Positions 1 to 12,900 of a DNA stretch of 64,000 nt are shown in pieces (position 1 is the first letter of the stretch; every line of letters begins with the position of its first letter). The notes below the pieces were generated by a model. That model saw only the letters and a list, made by a program, of their open reading frames with translations, ran no database searches and had not been told where the DNA came from. The position numbers and the translations under genes are program-made. The DNA comes from Haemonchus contortus (Eukaryota > Nematoda > Chromadorea > Rhabditida > Trichostrongylidae): positions 39,372,845-39,436,844 of the forward strand of contig LS997562.1 of NCBI GenBank assembly GCA_000469685.2, in the 5' to 3' direction.

Positions 1-3000
1 ATGTGTTCCCTACAATGACTTTCTTAAGCCAAAGAAAGTGCATTTAAATTATCTTACCCTTTCAGACGAGTCTAGTAGCGATAATGCGGCCCCGTAGAGA
101 AGGAAGACTTGGTTTGACTTGGACGGCTATGGCTCGGGATCTGATCTTTCGATCACATGTCTCATAGCGCGAATATTGGCACCCCTCCCACTTTGTTCAT
201 AAGTGCAGTATGGGTACAGGCGAGCTCATGAGTGCACTATGGGTTCGGGAGATGAATCGAATGCCAAATTTCCGGGGGGTTCGTCCTTTCCCCAAAAAAA
301 TTCAAATCGTGCAGGCTAACAAAATCTAATTTTGCGTCGTTTTGTAGTTCGACGATTCTGCACGTCGGCTTTGGGGATTCTTTCACAGCTGTGTCATTTT
401 ATAGCTATTGCGTGCTGGTCTTGTACACGACGGCATCCATCGTGCAACACAGCCACGTAGGATTGCCTAATGTAGGCACTCAACGTCCCATATCCATCCA
501 TGTAGGCTACGAGTTCATTCGAGCAGCTCCCTTCTTATGCAGTCTTTCTCCTTTCCCCTAGATCTACATACTCGGCTGATCGGCTGCACATCTTTTTTTT
601 CTCTTTTCCCTTACATAGTCATATTTTTTTGGATTCGTTCGAGATATGAGTGATTCCTTCTGTTTTTTCGCACAAAAAAGCGAAAAAATGGTACAGCTTG
701 AAGGATGGGGCACTGCGTGTCATTTTAAATTGCCTCTTGGCAAATTTCCATCCCCTTTTTTTCATTGAACTTTCATTGTTGACTTTGGGTTTTGGATTTT
801 GGATTGAATTTTCATCTTTTGGCCTCTTTCTCTTTTTCAGCTGTTGTTGGTATGACGATGCAGAGCTTCACATCCTGCATTGGTATATGATGGAAAAGAG
901 GGAGAGGGAAAGGGGTAGCGGATGGTGGTCTAGGGATTATTGATTCAGATCACCCTTTCCCTTTGAAAAAAGAAGTTACCCACCTGTTATTGACAGTATT
1001 CCTATATTCATGGTTCCTCACTTCATGGAAATTGCTGATATGAATTGTTCCTATCCTGATTCCTCCTGAAGTTCTCATCGCACTGCCCATTTTTTCCGAA
1101 TTTCTTGAAACATGTGAGTAACCTTCCTTCCCGTCATCCCTTTTTACGTCTAACTTTGCAACGGGTAACGGAACTTCTCCCCTATCGCGGCATTCTCCCT
1201 TGCGGCATGCGGCAAATGTCACTGCATTTACCGTACTCCTCCCGCCTCCCCGCCAATCGATAGGACGCGAAATTTTTCGTTGATTGCCCTCCTTTTTTAT
1301 TAGATTTGGTCGTTTTTTTTCTATTTCTTTTTCATTTTTATGTTTATTAGACTTGATTAATTAGAATGACTTTTCCTATGTAAGCGACGATCAAGACTGC
1401 ATTGGAATTGAAGAGAGCGGTCAGCCAATTCAAATATTTACAGGACTCCCTACCTTAAGAATTACGCGCTCCAATCTGCCATCGCAATCCTGCGATACGC
1501 GGCGGGTGCGGCGTGCGCGACGTCGTGTTAGGGGAGAAGTTTCCGGACCCCTTTGCAAAAATTGTCAGACTCACTTTTGAACTCGGTTGCTAACAATTTT
1601 TCTAAATGTGAGAATATCTGACTCGAATTTCGGCTGGCCCTAGCGTTTTTGTTGAATCATTTTAAAGCACCCTTTAGAATAAAAGCGCTTTCTGAGATTC
1701 TCCTCTGGAATTAATCCTTGACCCTCAGTGCTAGCATAAGAGACGCTGCCGATTCAAAAGCGGCCTAGACATTACGTATAAAGGGTTTCAGAACAGGCTC
1801 AGCCAAAGAACACACCCAAACACGGACGAGTTCTCACTCACAGTGCTGTACAAGCTGTAGAGGTTACAGCGTTCGCACCGGGTCCACACATTGCATGCAG
1901 GCGGCTTACTCTAACCTGCCGTATGCAATGGTGCACACATTTAGACAACTCGCCCACTTACCCCTCCCATGCAACCATTGTTCATCCCCTAATTTTACTA
2001 CTTTTTGAAACCTTATATTTTTCTGGGTGCGGCGATTTTCCCGCTTTCTTCGCCGCTCTCGCACTGTTCTACACTACAAAATCTTGTATTCGTCTAATAT
2101 TAGATATTCCAATATCATCGTCAAATTTGCCCTTAAACATCAGATTAATCGCTTGCGGTCTCTAAACGCCAATTATGTCCACATTTCCCTAACATGGGCC
2201 CGTTCGCCGGCCTATGGCGGCCATTTGATTGCATTATAATCGTCGATCGACTTTCATTCGTTTTCCTCTTCACCGCGGCGTCGTTTTAGAATCTTGACTC
2301 CTTCGAAAGCTTTTTAGGGCCATAAAGGCTTCCGTGGTTGCCGGTCTCGGTGAGAACAGGGTTTTGTTTCTCTAGGTAGTTCTGTTAGGCCGCCCCTGAT
2401 TTGAGCTTGCACTTCCTCCGAGAGCTTATAAGACTTGACTAGTCTGAACAACAACTTGTTCCGTACGTGTTCCATGGGTCACACCTGTGATGGCAACACC
2501 TCTGGCCATTGCTTTATCTTCCTGGGCTCCCGTGGTATATTTTCTGAAAGTGTCAAGTATGAAAGTAGAAAGTAAGCCAGTGGGAGGTGCTTGGGAAGGG
2601 GTGAACTGAGTAGAAAACTGCTGTAACAATTTTTATAATGGCCGGAAAGAGTCAGGAAAATCCCTATCCACTCCTCTGCCGACTCTTCCCAGACGACAGC
2701 TCGGGGATGGGAAGTTCCAGCGTCGTCATTGGATCTAACTTCACTCGGCGCAAACATCAGAATTGCATTTCCTCAGAAAATCACTGCGTTCTCCTGATTG
2801 AGTGGGTCCTCAAAACTGGAAAGTTTTCACTTTATATTTATTCATTATTATATATTCTTATTATAGTATAATTAATCTGCGATTACATCTATTTTATCAT
2901 TTTTCTTTTATACTGTATTTTTTATCTTCAATTTATACCCCAATTATGACATTTTTCAATTTTATTGCTCATGAAATTTACATTTCCATTATTATTTTTT

Positions 3001-4051
3001 TATTCGAACATTATTTCTATTTACAAATGATTGCATTGATTTTATTTTCACATATTTCCATTTACTATTTTTTATTTCATGTTATTGTCTCGCTCTCTGT
3101 TTTGTTTGAAAAGTCAACAAATAGAACACAAGAATGAATGAGATACTCGTTAAGGACATCAATCGGGATACGCCATTAGTACGGTTACAATTCATCTTCA
3201 CGGTACCAATTGAATGCGTAGTTACATTTTTCTTTTCCACTTCTGCTCCCATTTTATTAGTGGTTATCATCATTCATCACTCATTATCTTATGATATCAT
3301 TTATTTTTTATTCGGTTTTACGATATTTGTTTGGACCCACGTTCTCACTTTCGTTTTGTGCTTAGCCCCTGTGAAGTACTCTCAAACATGTCCTTTTTCT
3401 ACTCACAGACTCAAGAGGATCGCCTGGCTTATTGGGCGGGATCCCTACACGATCCCACACCGCCTACATGGGTGATATGGGTCATTTACTCCATTCAGAC
3501 CCTTGGGAGAAAATATCCCAAAACAAGACTCATTGCAATAGGTGCTGTTGTAAACTACTTAACTGCAGACATGCTTGAATGATGCCTACTCAAAAGCGGT
3601 CACAAAATCTTATTAGGTGTTCTAGTAAGGGGTAAACATGGGCGTCTAGAACAGGCTCCACGTAAGCAGTGCTCCCTTTACGATAAATTGCTCATTTCTT
3701 TTTACAGTTTTCAGGTTGGCAACTGAGTAACTGCGTATCTTCCAAGTTACTTTAAACCTTTATAATAAAGCGTAATTAGCCGTTCCGAGGTATTTTACAT
3801 TACCCGAGGTGCCAGATACCTGAGTGTTTTCGGCCGATGAAATAAGAACTTCTTTTTTTAAAGAAAGGTAAATTTGTTTCCATAAAATATGCCCAGTTTT
3901 TAGTAGCCAACCTGACGGAGACGCAAAACCTCAGAAACCGCAATCACATACATACAATTTCTACCGTATCGTAAAATTTAATAATTTCTCTCTGTAGTGG
4001 GTTTTCATTAAGTACATAAGTGGAATAGGCAGTAAAGCAGTAAACTTAACT

Positions 4052-4099
4052 GCATTGTGTTGTTATAATTGCCTCCAGGTAAATGTAACAACACAATGC
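4052..4099. repeat. Inverted repeat, 14-bp perfect arms
   Basis: GCATTGTGTTGTTA at 4052-4065 is matched by its exact reverse complement at 4086-4099, with a 20-base spacer. It could be the remnant of a small inverted-repeat transposon or a hairpin. No target duplication is obvious. Confidence 0.6.
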
Positions 4100-4239
4100 C
4101 TTCATTTTAGTACATTCCGTCAATAACAACTATTAGAAAGTCTCAATCGCTGCGGTCCTCATTATGTCCGACAATCTGTACGTCGGACGTTTTTTTTTGT
4201 TGAATTGCGTTTTATTTTACAGAAAAAAGACGACTCATA

Positions 4240-4380
4240 ATAAAAGTTTTGTAGTTGACGCAATTTCACAGAAACTTGAAGCAGAAGTTCTGTAGTTAAC
4301 GTAGTTATACAGAATGAAACGACCCAAAACAAAAGTTTTGTAGTTGACGTAGTTCCACAAAAAAATGACGACTAAAAGCA
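4240..4380. repeat. Three degenerate tandem copies, about 45-55 bp
   Basis: The phrase AGTT(T/C)TGTAGTTRACG followed by a CAATT- or TAGTT-type block and CACAGAA or CACAAAA recurs three times, starting near 4246, 4287 and 4343. The first and third copies are also bordered by GACGACT plus AAAAGCAG-type sequence. This is a short, diverged tandem array. Confidence 0.55.
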
Positions 4381-5852
4381 GAATTTTTATTACTTTTTTG
4401 TCTTGGTCATTTACTCTCACGCCTATATATTTATACTTACTTGTGGCAGTAAATATAAATACATAATATAAGAATAGATAATAAAAGAATTCAGAAATAT
4501 AGAAAATATGGAAATATAAAAACCTTTTTTGTTTTGAAATTGAATTGTTTTTCATCGAATCACTGGACCTCAAGTGTTATTCATTCCCCTACGAGGTTTA
4601 CCCATTTGGTGCCAGGTCCTAAAAGGTATTTCATTGTTTTCAATTTCCGGTGGGCGGGGTCGACAAGATGGATGGGCTTGTGAGGTGCAGTGGAAGGATA
4701 GGCTCTGCGGTTTTTTGCCTGGCTGTTTTTAACCTTCAGAAGTGGCATATTCTCTAGAATTATGCTCGAATAGATCTATTTTTTATACGTCTGCGTTTGC
4801 TACCTTTCAGTGATTCACATTTTTTTCGATTTTTCTTTTTTTTGTGAGTAGTCTGCTCTAGGTGTACTGTAGTTTGTACTTTTGTACTTTAATACCGTTG
4901 AATTACTCTACTGCTCAATTTAAGAGATCCTTTAAGCCTTTCTGAAAAGCCCCAAGTTGCTATTTCACCGCTGGACCGCTGCTTTTTAATTCCTTCTTCA
5001 GGGCTTGGATTTCCGCCATTGTTCTCAGACTTCTTTCATCATTGACTTCGAGAATTCGATCAATACTGTCTTGTTTGTAAATAATGACGTTGTTTATTTC
5101 CGTACTCGACGATTTTCTGACAATTAATGCCCTCAATTGTGGCTATGCTCCCTCTCGGCGGCGGTTTTCCTCCACTGCATCGCTTCTAATGGTAAGGAGA
5201 TGAGCAGGGCAGAAGGCAGAGATATACCACTGGCTGAGTGGGTTGAGGGCAGTGAGGGGGAGAAGTCTCCTCAGAGGATAGAATGATCACATTTTACTCT
5301 TTCAGAATTACATAGTAAAGTACAAATCCATTACGCCCACCACTCTCCGACTGAACGCCCTTTATATGGCTTTTATGGAAATAAGGCTAATCATCACTCA
5401 TCTTTTCCCCTCTCCTACTCAATCGCTCCATGGCGATGTCTAAGCTATCAAAGAGGCTTTGTCTCTAGAGAAAAGGAAGAGGAAGGAAGTTTTGCATAGC
5501 TATTCTTAACTATGCTTTTTCCAACGGGAGATCTGACAACAGTGGATCAGTCAGGGAACCATGACGTTATTGTCCATCTAAAAAGACTCTCTCTTCGACA
5601 TTTCGATTAGGGAGGTCCACCAAATTTGAATTTCACTTTCCGTGGGTTTCGTACCCCCACTTCCTCTCAACTTGGTAAGAAGTAAGGTGACTGGTCCGAA
5701 GGTCTGCTCTGCATCGTGGCAAAATCGAGGCGCGTGCCCCTTATGGAGAACCTAAGTGAAATAATGCCAGATGGAGCATTAGCTTACATTCTGGACCTCT
5801 GGAGCAGGGAATGTTGAAGTTCCAGCGCTTTCAGTCGATAACAAGATCCCTG

Positions 5853-6095
5853 GGCAAAGATGGTGTAGTTCCAAGTAGCACCGGTATGGCTCGGGTATCG
5901 AAACCCAGATCCATACCGCCCAGATCAACCAGGCCTTCCACACTTCAGAGATTGGTTGACCGGTATCAGGCCCTTCTGGGAGGATGAAATCCTGAACATC
6001 ACCTGGCCCCTGCTAGCCATTGCAAATACCACTACAATTTCGAATTGGAGTTGAATGCGTGGATGCTTCCCAGATGAAATTGATCACCGTCAATA
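5853..6095 (+). mobile_element. tRNA-derived SINE copy 1
   Basis: The head has an A-box-like GATGGTGTAGTTCCAAG (about 5859) and a B-box-like GGGTATCGAAACCC (5892-5905), followed by the family body: 'accaggccttccacactt', 'ctgggaggatgaaa' and 'gaattggagttgaatgcg'. It matches copies elsewhere in this window in the same order, but is diverged. Confidence 0.6.
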
Positions 6096-6569
6096 GACTT
6101 TACATTTACTCTTTATCCGGCCCATACAATGACTTGGGGATGCCAAGTGTAGCTCAGTGTTTTCGTCCTCCCAGACGGTTCTAGTAGCCATTTAACAACC
6201 TCGGGGTTTGATCAACTCAGGCTGGTTTCATTTCGATATCTAATCCCCGGACGTAGGCCCTGTGACGACGTCCCACATTATCCCAACTCGGCTCCATTAA
6301 GTAGGTTAAGCAGCTCTAACTCCACTTGCCACTTGTCAATCAGATAATTGCCCGAGTAATTCGTTTGATTCTGAGGGGCACTTCAAGATGGTGCAGTGAG
6401 TTCCCTATTTCCACAACGACCCAGTAACCACGGCGATTCATAAAAGTCCAACATCCGGTGCATGCTCTTGCCTAAGTGGTTGTGCAATAATAACTAGTCA
6501 GTCAACGGGCAACAATTGAGTAAAACAATGCCAAGCGGCGGCAACTGAAACAATTGGCTAATGGAGTCC

Positions 6570-6917
6570 GGGTCGGGATGACGACGACGACGGCCTGAAT
6601 CCCCCCTTTTGGCCTCGTCACCAGACAGCAACAGCCAGCCAGCGTCTAGCAACCCAGTCAGCTAGGGAACTGCAGTAGCGGATAATAGATGTGGGCAGTG
6701 GGGGCTGGTCGACCGACCGGAGCCAGCCGTCGTCGACTACGCCATCGCCACCGCCGCCGGAGGGGAGGGAGGGGCGTGGCGGAGAGCGGAGCGCACGGAG
6801 CAGCGGCGTCGCGGTCGATCACTCGCGACGTCGACAGACGACGACGACGACGACGCCGCGGCTGCTGCGCCCTCGCGACGTCCGACGTCACCCGAAGAAC
6901 GCACAGTGCTGCTTCAG
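6570..6917 (+). promoter_or_regulatory. GC-rich promoter/5'UTR island of unc-13
   Basis: The base composition changes sharply from AT-rich to strongly GC-rich, with CGT/CGA/CCG runs, and ends immediately upstream of the unc-13 start. CTCGCGACGTC occurs twice (6822-6832 and 6872-6882), and a CRE-like GACGTCAC lies at 6884-6891. Open frames here on both strands are Arg/Ala/Ser-rich and are best read as artefacts of composition. The promoter role is inferred from position and composition; no TATA box is evident. Confidence 0.5.
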
Positions 6918-6929
6918 ATGGCTGGTTGA
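6918..6929 (+). promoter_or_regulatory. Four-codon upstream ORF before the unc-13 start
   Basis: ATG GCT GGT TGA ends two bases before the unc-13 ATG at 6932. It directly follows GCTTCAG (6911-6917), which could serve as a cis- or trans-splice acceptor. If the spliced leader joins here, the mature 5'UTR would be about 14 nt of genomic sequence and consist almost entirely of this uORF. A role in translation control is inference. Confidence 0.45.
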
Positions 6930-6931
6930 CG

Positions 6932-6953
6932 ATGTCGCTATTATGCGTAACGA
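6932..6953 (+). CDS. unc-13: unc-13 exon 1 (start codon)
   Basis: Encodes MSLLCVT plus one base, with donor A|GTAAGT. Joined to exon 2 it gives MSLLCVTIKKARLQG, the first beta strand of the Munc13 C2A domain. At 22 coding bases it is too short for ORF callers. Confidence 0.85.
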
Positions 6954-9900
6954 GTAAGTATCGCCGTCTCATAGCTACGAAACATCAAATCAGCTACCGA
7001 TGTATACGTTGATTGTTTCAGTCAAGAAAGCGCGATTACAAGGCAGCGTTGGTGAGTTTTTTCTTTTTATTTTTGTTATTTTTCATTTGTTTACCCTTTA
7101 TTTTTATGTTATTTTCAATCTATTGTCGTGCTCAATTCATTTCTAATCATGCTACCATGATTAGTGCAACACTATTGTTTATTTGCCCATGGCTTGTGGT
7201 CTCTTGGTCATAATTGAATTCTATTGACTTTTCTTTTTTTCATTTGAAATTGTACGATTTGTATCTTGAGGGCTTTGAAAGCTTCATCTCCCTCTCGTTT
7301 GTTTACCCTCATTTGCCGCTCTGATAGGCTGAATGCCAAATCTTATGGCCGGTGTCTTCACTATACTTCCGTATCGATCGCAGTGAACTCCCACCTCATA
7401 GCTAAAGCAGCCATATGAGAGAGCAATATCTAGTTTATCTGTTGTTTACCCCATTTGGGAAGGTTTACTCCTTTTAGGTACAACCTTTCCCATTTTAAAA
7501 ATCCGACAGAATCTCCGTCTGGGGACGAAAGGGCTTTATTGACATCGGGAATTGATTGGCTCTCATTATAAGTGCAACGACAATTTGGTGGGAGTGGGCA
7601 GTTTTTCCATGGAGGGAATGACGAGCATCTTTTCTTTTAATCCAGCTATTCATCATGAAGGAACCGGCTTTTGCACAAAGATTTTCACACGCTAAAATGT
7701 TTTCTTCATGTGAGAACCACTTTGCTTCACAGTAAAAGATTCCCTGAAGATATCTTTGGACGGTGTATCCATTATAACTAGGAATATCCTGGATTTAGGA
7801 GCTCAATGGATTCCCGACAAAATAAGATTTCAGTGGTCATTTAAAATTAGGTTAAGTTACCGATAATTCGATTTGAAGGATGTGGCTTCAAAGATTGAAA
7901 CCTGGCTCTTTTAGAATTTTTTTATTTAGACCCCAGTTTTGGGCGGTATTCCTCTCATCTGGCTGCTAGCAGCCACGAGGGAGGAATATCACGGTCTCCG
8001 ATCTGTTCGACCATTGACCGAAACTGTTTTTTGATGGGTACCAGCTTCAATTTCTATTAATTCATTAAGTTTCATTTATTCTTTAATCACCAAATTCCTC
8101 GGGTGTAGATTTAGTGGTGGTTCAGGGATGGGTCGAGAGTGCCGCTCTTTTGTTCAGGGCTCTACTCTGAGGATGACAAGCTTTTTCTCAAAATAATTTA
8201 CTTCTATCGGTCATTATCTGTAACAAAATCGCAACGGCACTCTGGTGGAGTGGTTTTTTAAGAAGCAGAATCAGCCATTTGTTTGAATTTTTGCAGGCGA
8301 AGGTACTTTTAGCTCACTTGCTGGTTCCCCTTGTGTTTCTGTGACAATCCTTTAGAGACTATACATTTTATATTACAGTTTATGTCGGAATTTATAGCAA
8401 TGAAAAACTTTTACTATTTCCCTAAACTTTTATTGACTTTCCCCTGACAAGCATATTCCCAGATCCCCTCGTTAGAAGTGCAACAGCGAATTCTTGCTTT
8501 CGCCATGATGGGAGCTTTTCCGTCTAATTTCGCCTATTCATGTGCTTTTCGCTTGACTTACTCGAGTACTATCTTCGAGCTAATAGCAGATTTCTGATCT
8601 ATTTAGAGCAAGGACTAACGTCAAGTAGTGAAGTTACGGCAGTTTTTGCTTTTACCAGTTTTTTTGGATTTCGTAAACATTCAGTTGAAAAGAATTCCTA
8701 TTGATACCATTCCTTGCGAATAGCTTTTTCAACATATTTTGCATATCGCCTTCTATATCGAAATGCTTTTCTAATATGGGATATTTCAATTGAAAACCCC
8801 AAAAAATGACGTCATTTACCATCATCACCGTTGACGGGCTGAGTGCTTTCACTTTAATTGTTGTGGACCGCTATCTAAAGGATGTCCGGCTCTAAGGAAT
8901 TATGCTCTATCATTCATTCGCCTGGTTAAGCTTTTTTTTTTGATCAAATGACTCTACCGAATGACGTCATCTTCCTGTAGTTAACAGTAGTTAGTATGGG
9001 TGTTCTTGATGTTCCCATCAACTATTAACGAATCTTCTTCCTAAGATGACCACACATTTTCTTTGGATTACAGGCCTCACATGAAAGCAGTTCCGTTTTC
9101 ATAAAATATTCCAATGTCAGCGTTTTTCCCTTTTCCGGTCGGCCGCAAGATCGAAAATTCGTTACGGATTCGGTTTCCCACCGTAATCTCTCTACGACTG
9201 GTCGCAAAATGTCGTAAAAGAGCTTTCATTATTAAAAATTATTCGATTTTGGTATGAAAAGCCCATGTTCGAAGCAAATTGGTTTGGGCTCAGGAAATTC
9301 ATGATATGGGCCTCATACACTTCCAAATTCCGACCTATACTTTGCATGGCAGTCGAATGTGAGGCGTATCCAAAGGGAATCGTGGTTAATTGAAGAAAAA
9401 TCACCGAGTGTTATAGTTAAAAACACGTATTAGTGGTTTTAGTTGTCGTATAAAGCTATAGAGTGATTACGGTAAAAATTTGTAGCTAGACGTGACTTTT
9501 GTTTTTGTTCCTGCATAATTGTATTTGATTTTCTTATTGCTTGCCATTTACTCATTTATTTTTATTCGTTGGATACATGAACTGTAGTTCACGTGAAAAA
9601 TTTGGAAATTCTGCACGGGTACCCCACGAAAACAAAATAAAAGTGCATGCCACAAAAAACAAAAAAAGGTTTTATGGGATTCGTTCACAAAGTAGTAGCC
9701 TCTAAAAATAGGTTAAATAAATATTTTGAGAACATGGCCAAATAATACCGGCAAGTACCGTAAAAGCAAAGTCTACAACAAGTAGAACAAAATGACAAGC
9801 AAAAGTGTGACAAAATGGTGTCTACTAGCTATTACACTAGCATAAAAGATGAGAAGTCCTGAAGTTTCTGTCGTTATTCAGTTCGTGTGCGGGATGCGCC

Positions 9901-12900
9901 CCGCTTTCGGCCTCCAATAGGAATCGTTGTGCCTGTTTGAGTGCGTATGTGGCCTATAACAATGACCTGCGCTGGCCAGCTGATGAACATGGCAGTGCTT
10001 TTATCCTCCCGGACTAATCTGGTACCAGTGAAACGATTCTTGGAGGGATGGAAAGCTCGGTAGAACTGTCACTAGCCTGGGCCGATAACGATCCGAGATT
10101 TGATTATCGAGGTTAGGGATACGAATCTCAGACCATACGTGGGTGTTAGTGCCCCACTTGCCCCCACACCACATCCAGCTTCTATTATCAGAGTATAATA
10201 CCAGTTCGGACAAAACGGGTTGAAACCTAAGAAGACATGACCAAATAGAAATCGTAGAAAGCCGGAAACGTTCTGATATTTGTCATCAACGCAAGATTTG
10301 ATGGCTTTTACTACAGACACTCGAGCGATTCCGGGTTCGGGTGTACTTTCGTGTTGATTTTTGACTATTCATCGTATCGGCTGCCTTTTACAAGTTTTGC
10401 AAAGGCTGTAAAGTAGAGCTAATGAGAGTAGAACTGGGAAGATTATTTGCAAAGTTTTCCGAGATCAGCGTTTATATATGTGGAGTGAAGAAGTCAGGAA
10501 ATGGATGATAATGATCAGGAAATATGAACAGGAAGTAGAGAAGGCGATCGCAAAATCATTTTTTTTATAAATATTTTAGTTGTCGATATGACGTGATAAC
10601 TCGTATTCCCTTCACTTAATTTGAGGTGAATCCCATGCAAAATTGACTTTTGCAGAATTATCGTCGATGTACTTTTGAAATAATGCTAAGCAACGTTATC
10701 GTTTATACTTTTTTCCTACCGTATCCCCCACTACATTTGAAGCTTCTTTGGCTACCTCTTTTCAATAGCTATCCAAGATATAACTGCAAAATGGGTGTAG
10801 TTGCTGATAATAGTTCGTTAGGATCGTTCGTTGGGGATATATTTCGTATAGCAGCTTTCAACAGTGCGTGAAAAAGTACCAATTAGGAGGGAGCCATCTG
10901 CAGTCGGAACGGCCGATAATGTCAAATTACTCGTTCCGATGTGCAGTTGTCGTTTGAGAACTGTCAATAGCAATTTGGCCAATTCAGGCAATTTCAATTA
11001 AAACTAAATTTCATTTGACAAAAGCGAGCGCAGTCTTTATCTCTCTGAGCTTGAGACAACTTCCATTGTGTAGAAGAAAAGGTACTGGGAACTGTGGGGT
11101 GAGACAATGGGTGGTACACCGGATGAGCAATCTCTTCTGTTCGATTTTTCCCCGGATTTGACGACATTTTGCTCATAATGGTCCGTATGGGAAATCTCGC
11201 CCCTGATTTGGGCTCTTAAGCTCCTAGGAGAAACCCTTGAAAGTTTGAACTTTGCGGCTAAGGGTTTTGTGGAAGTTTCCTACCAAATCCCACAAGCGCG
11301 ACTCCCTTGGGAATATGATGGAAAGGAGAAATAGGTACAGACTAATTGTGAACCCACTAACGATATCATTATTTTCATTTCAGATTTTTTTGAACGTTGA
11401 AAAATTTATTGATTATTATAATTGTGTATGTGCGTTTGCGGTGCTTATTTTATATATTTATATATTTATTTATAATGGGAGCATGGCTGGTGGGTAAGAG
11501 AGTGCACCAAGGTTGACAGGCTGGCTGACTGGCTGAGAGAAACCCAGTCACAACAAATGTGTCTAAGGTCTCCTATTCGACCGAACTTCGACTTTTGGAT
11601 TTTTTCGTCGCAGTTCCCTTCTGTAGTGAGTTTTTGCCCCATGCAACCTCTTCCCAGAGTTGATCCTTTTTTAACAAATCGTTTTCTTCGTTTTCGTTCA
11701 TTTTTGAAGCATTTTCTGGGCTATGCTGCAGAAGACTGCAATCCAGGGAATTCTCATGAATTTCAAAAAGCCGTCCTCGTTTGCCGAGTTAATTGAAACC
11801 TTTCACTTGATGCTCTAAAAACGAAGCGTTAGCCATTTCCCACGACTTAAGTATCTACTGGATTTCACCCAATTGAGTAGCCGCGAAGAAATTTGAGATA
11901 TCTGGTGTAGGTCTGACGTTAAGGGCCGTTCACTGGCCGAATTGAAGGAGCTCCAGAAAGACGAGATTCGATTGCAGCAGCCCGAATAATTCCTTTAGAC
12001 AACGACCATTCATGCTTACTAATAAGTCTTTGTAAGAACGGGATAAACGGGTTGCACTTCACGGACATCCCATAATCCACTTTTTTTGAATGAATGAGGA
12101 TTTCTTTGTACATGTACGTGATTTCCGTGAAAATGGCTCTGATTATAATATTTTGAGGGAGCTTATATTTGGACTGGCTTGGAAAGAACAGAAATTCGCA
12201 TTTCCCAGAAGTTTGAAACTTATAAAAACCTTTAAGAGGACTTTTTTCTCGGTGAAGTGAATCTCTTTGTTGTCCACCATGGGATAGGTTCATTTGACGG
12301 TTCCCAAAAGAATTTTTTGTGTGAAAAAGAGATTTAACGATAATAACTTTGTCCCATGATTACATATATGGTTATCGGTGAAGCTTCTGGAACATCCAGC
12401 TCATAGACCCCTTAGATGGGTTTCTGAGTGGTTGTCAATAAGGTTGTTGATAGGGAGTTTGAAAAAAAAAAACAATTTGATTTAGTGTAATTTATTTACA
12501 TTGCTGTAATATATATTTAGCGAAAAAAAACCGAATGTAATTCACCTAGTTCTCATGAACTCACTTCTCAGTTTTTGAGATTTTTTTCCAGAAAAATATC
12601 TATTCAAATATCATAGTGCTTTTTTTAAATTTCTATAAATTTGTCAATAATACGCCTGGTCCCCCTTACCCAGTACTCCCAGACCCGTTGATAGGTTTGA
12701 AATAGTTTCTTTGGGTGAATAATCTGATTATTTGAATTTTTTCACATTACAGTACATATGGTAATCACCCGTTCATGCCGTGTTAAAACCCCTGGTCACT
12801 CACTCAGAATTGTTTCCCGGTTTCCTATACTGCTGTAAGATAATGTTGAGTAATCAGAAAATGTGATAAGTGTTGTTGATACAATAATTCTTTCTCAAAA

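Larger units (their letters stand above)
1..5850. other. Upstream non-coding DNA, no supported gene
   Basis: AT-rich sequence with only short open frames that lack coherent splice sites and recognisable domains. It holds a hairpin near 4052 and degenerate tandem repeats near 4240, listed separately. One weak exon-like stretch at 3409-3470 has a good acceptor but no partner exons. The region is probably the intergenic space upstream of unc-13, or distal promoter or 5' intron sequence. Confidence 0.5.

Noticed and set aside
3409..3470. Exon-like open stretch (acceptor CTACTCACAG, encoding TQEDRLAYWAGSLHDPTPPT)
   Set aside because: The acceptor is good, but the donor is doubtful and no partner exons or known domain were found.
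6658..6972. Arg-rich open frames on both strands over the GC island
   Set aside because: They are by-products of CGN repeats; the true coding start is the unc-13 exon at 6932.
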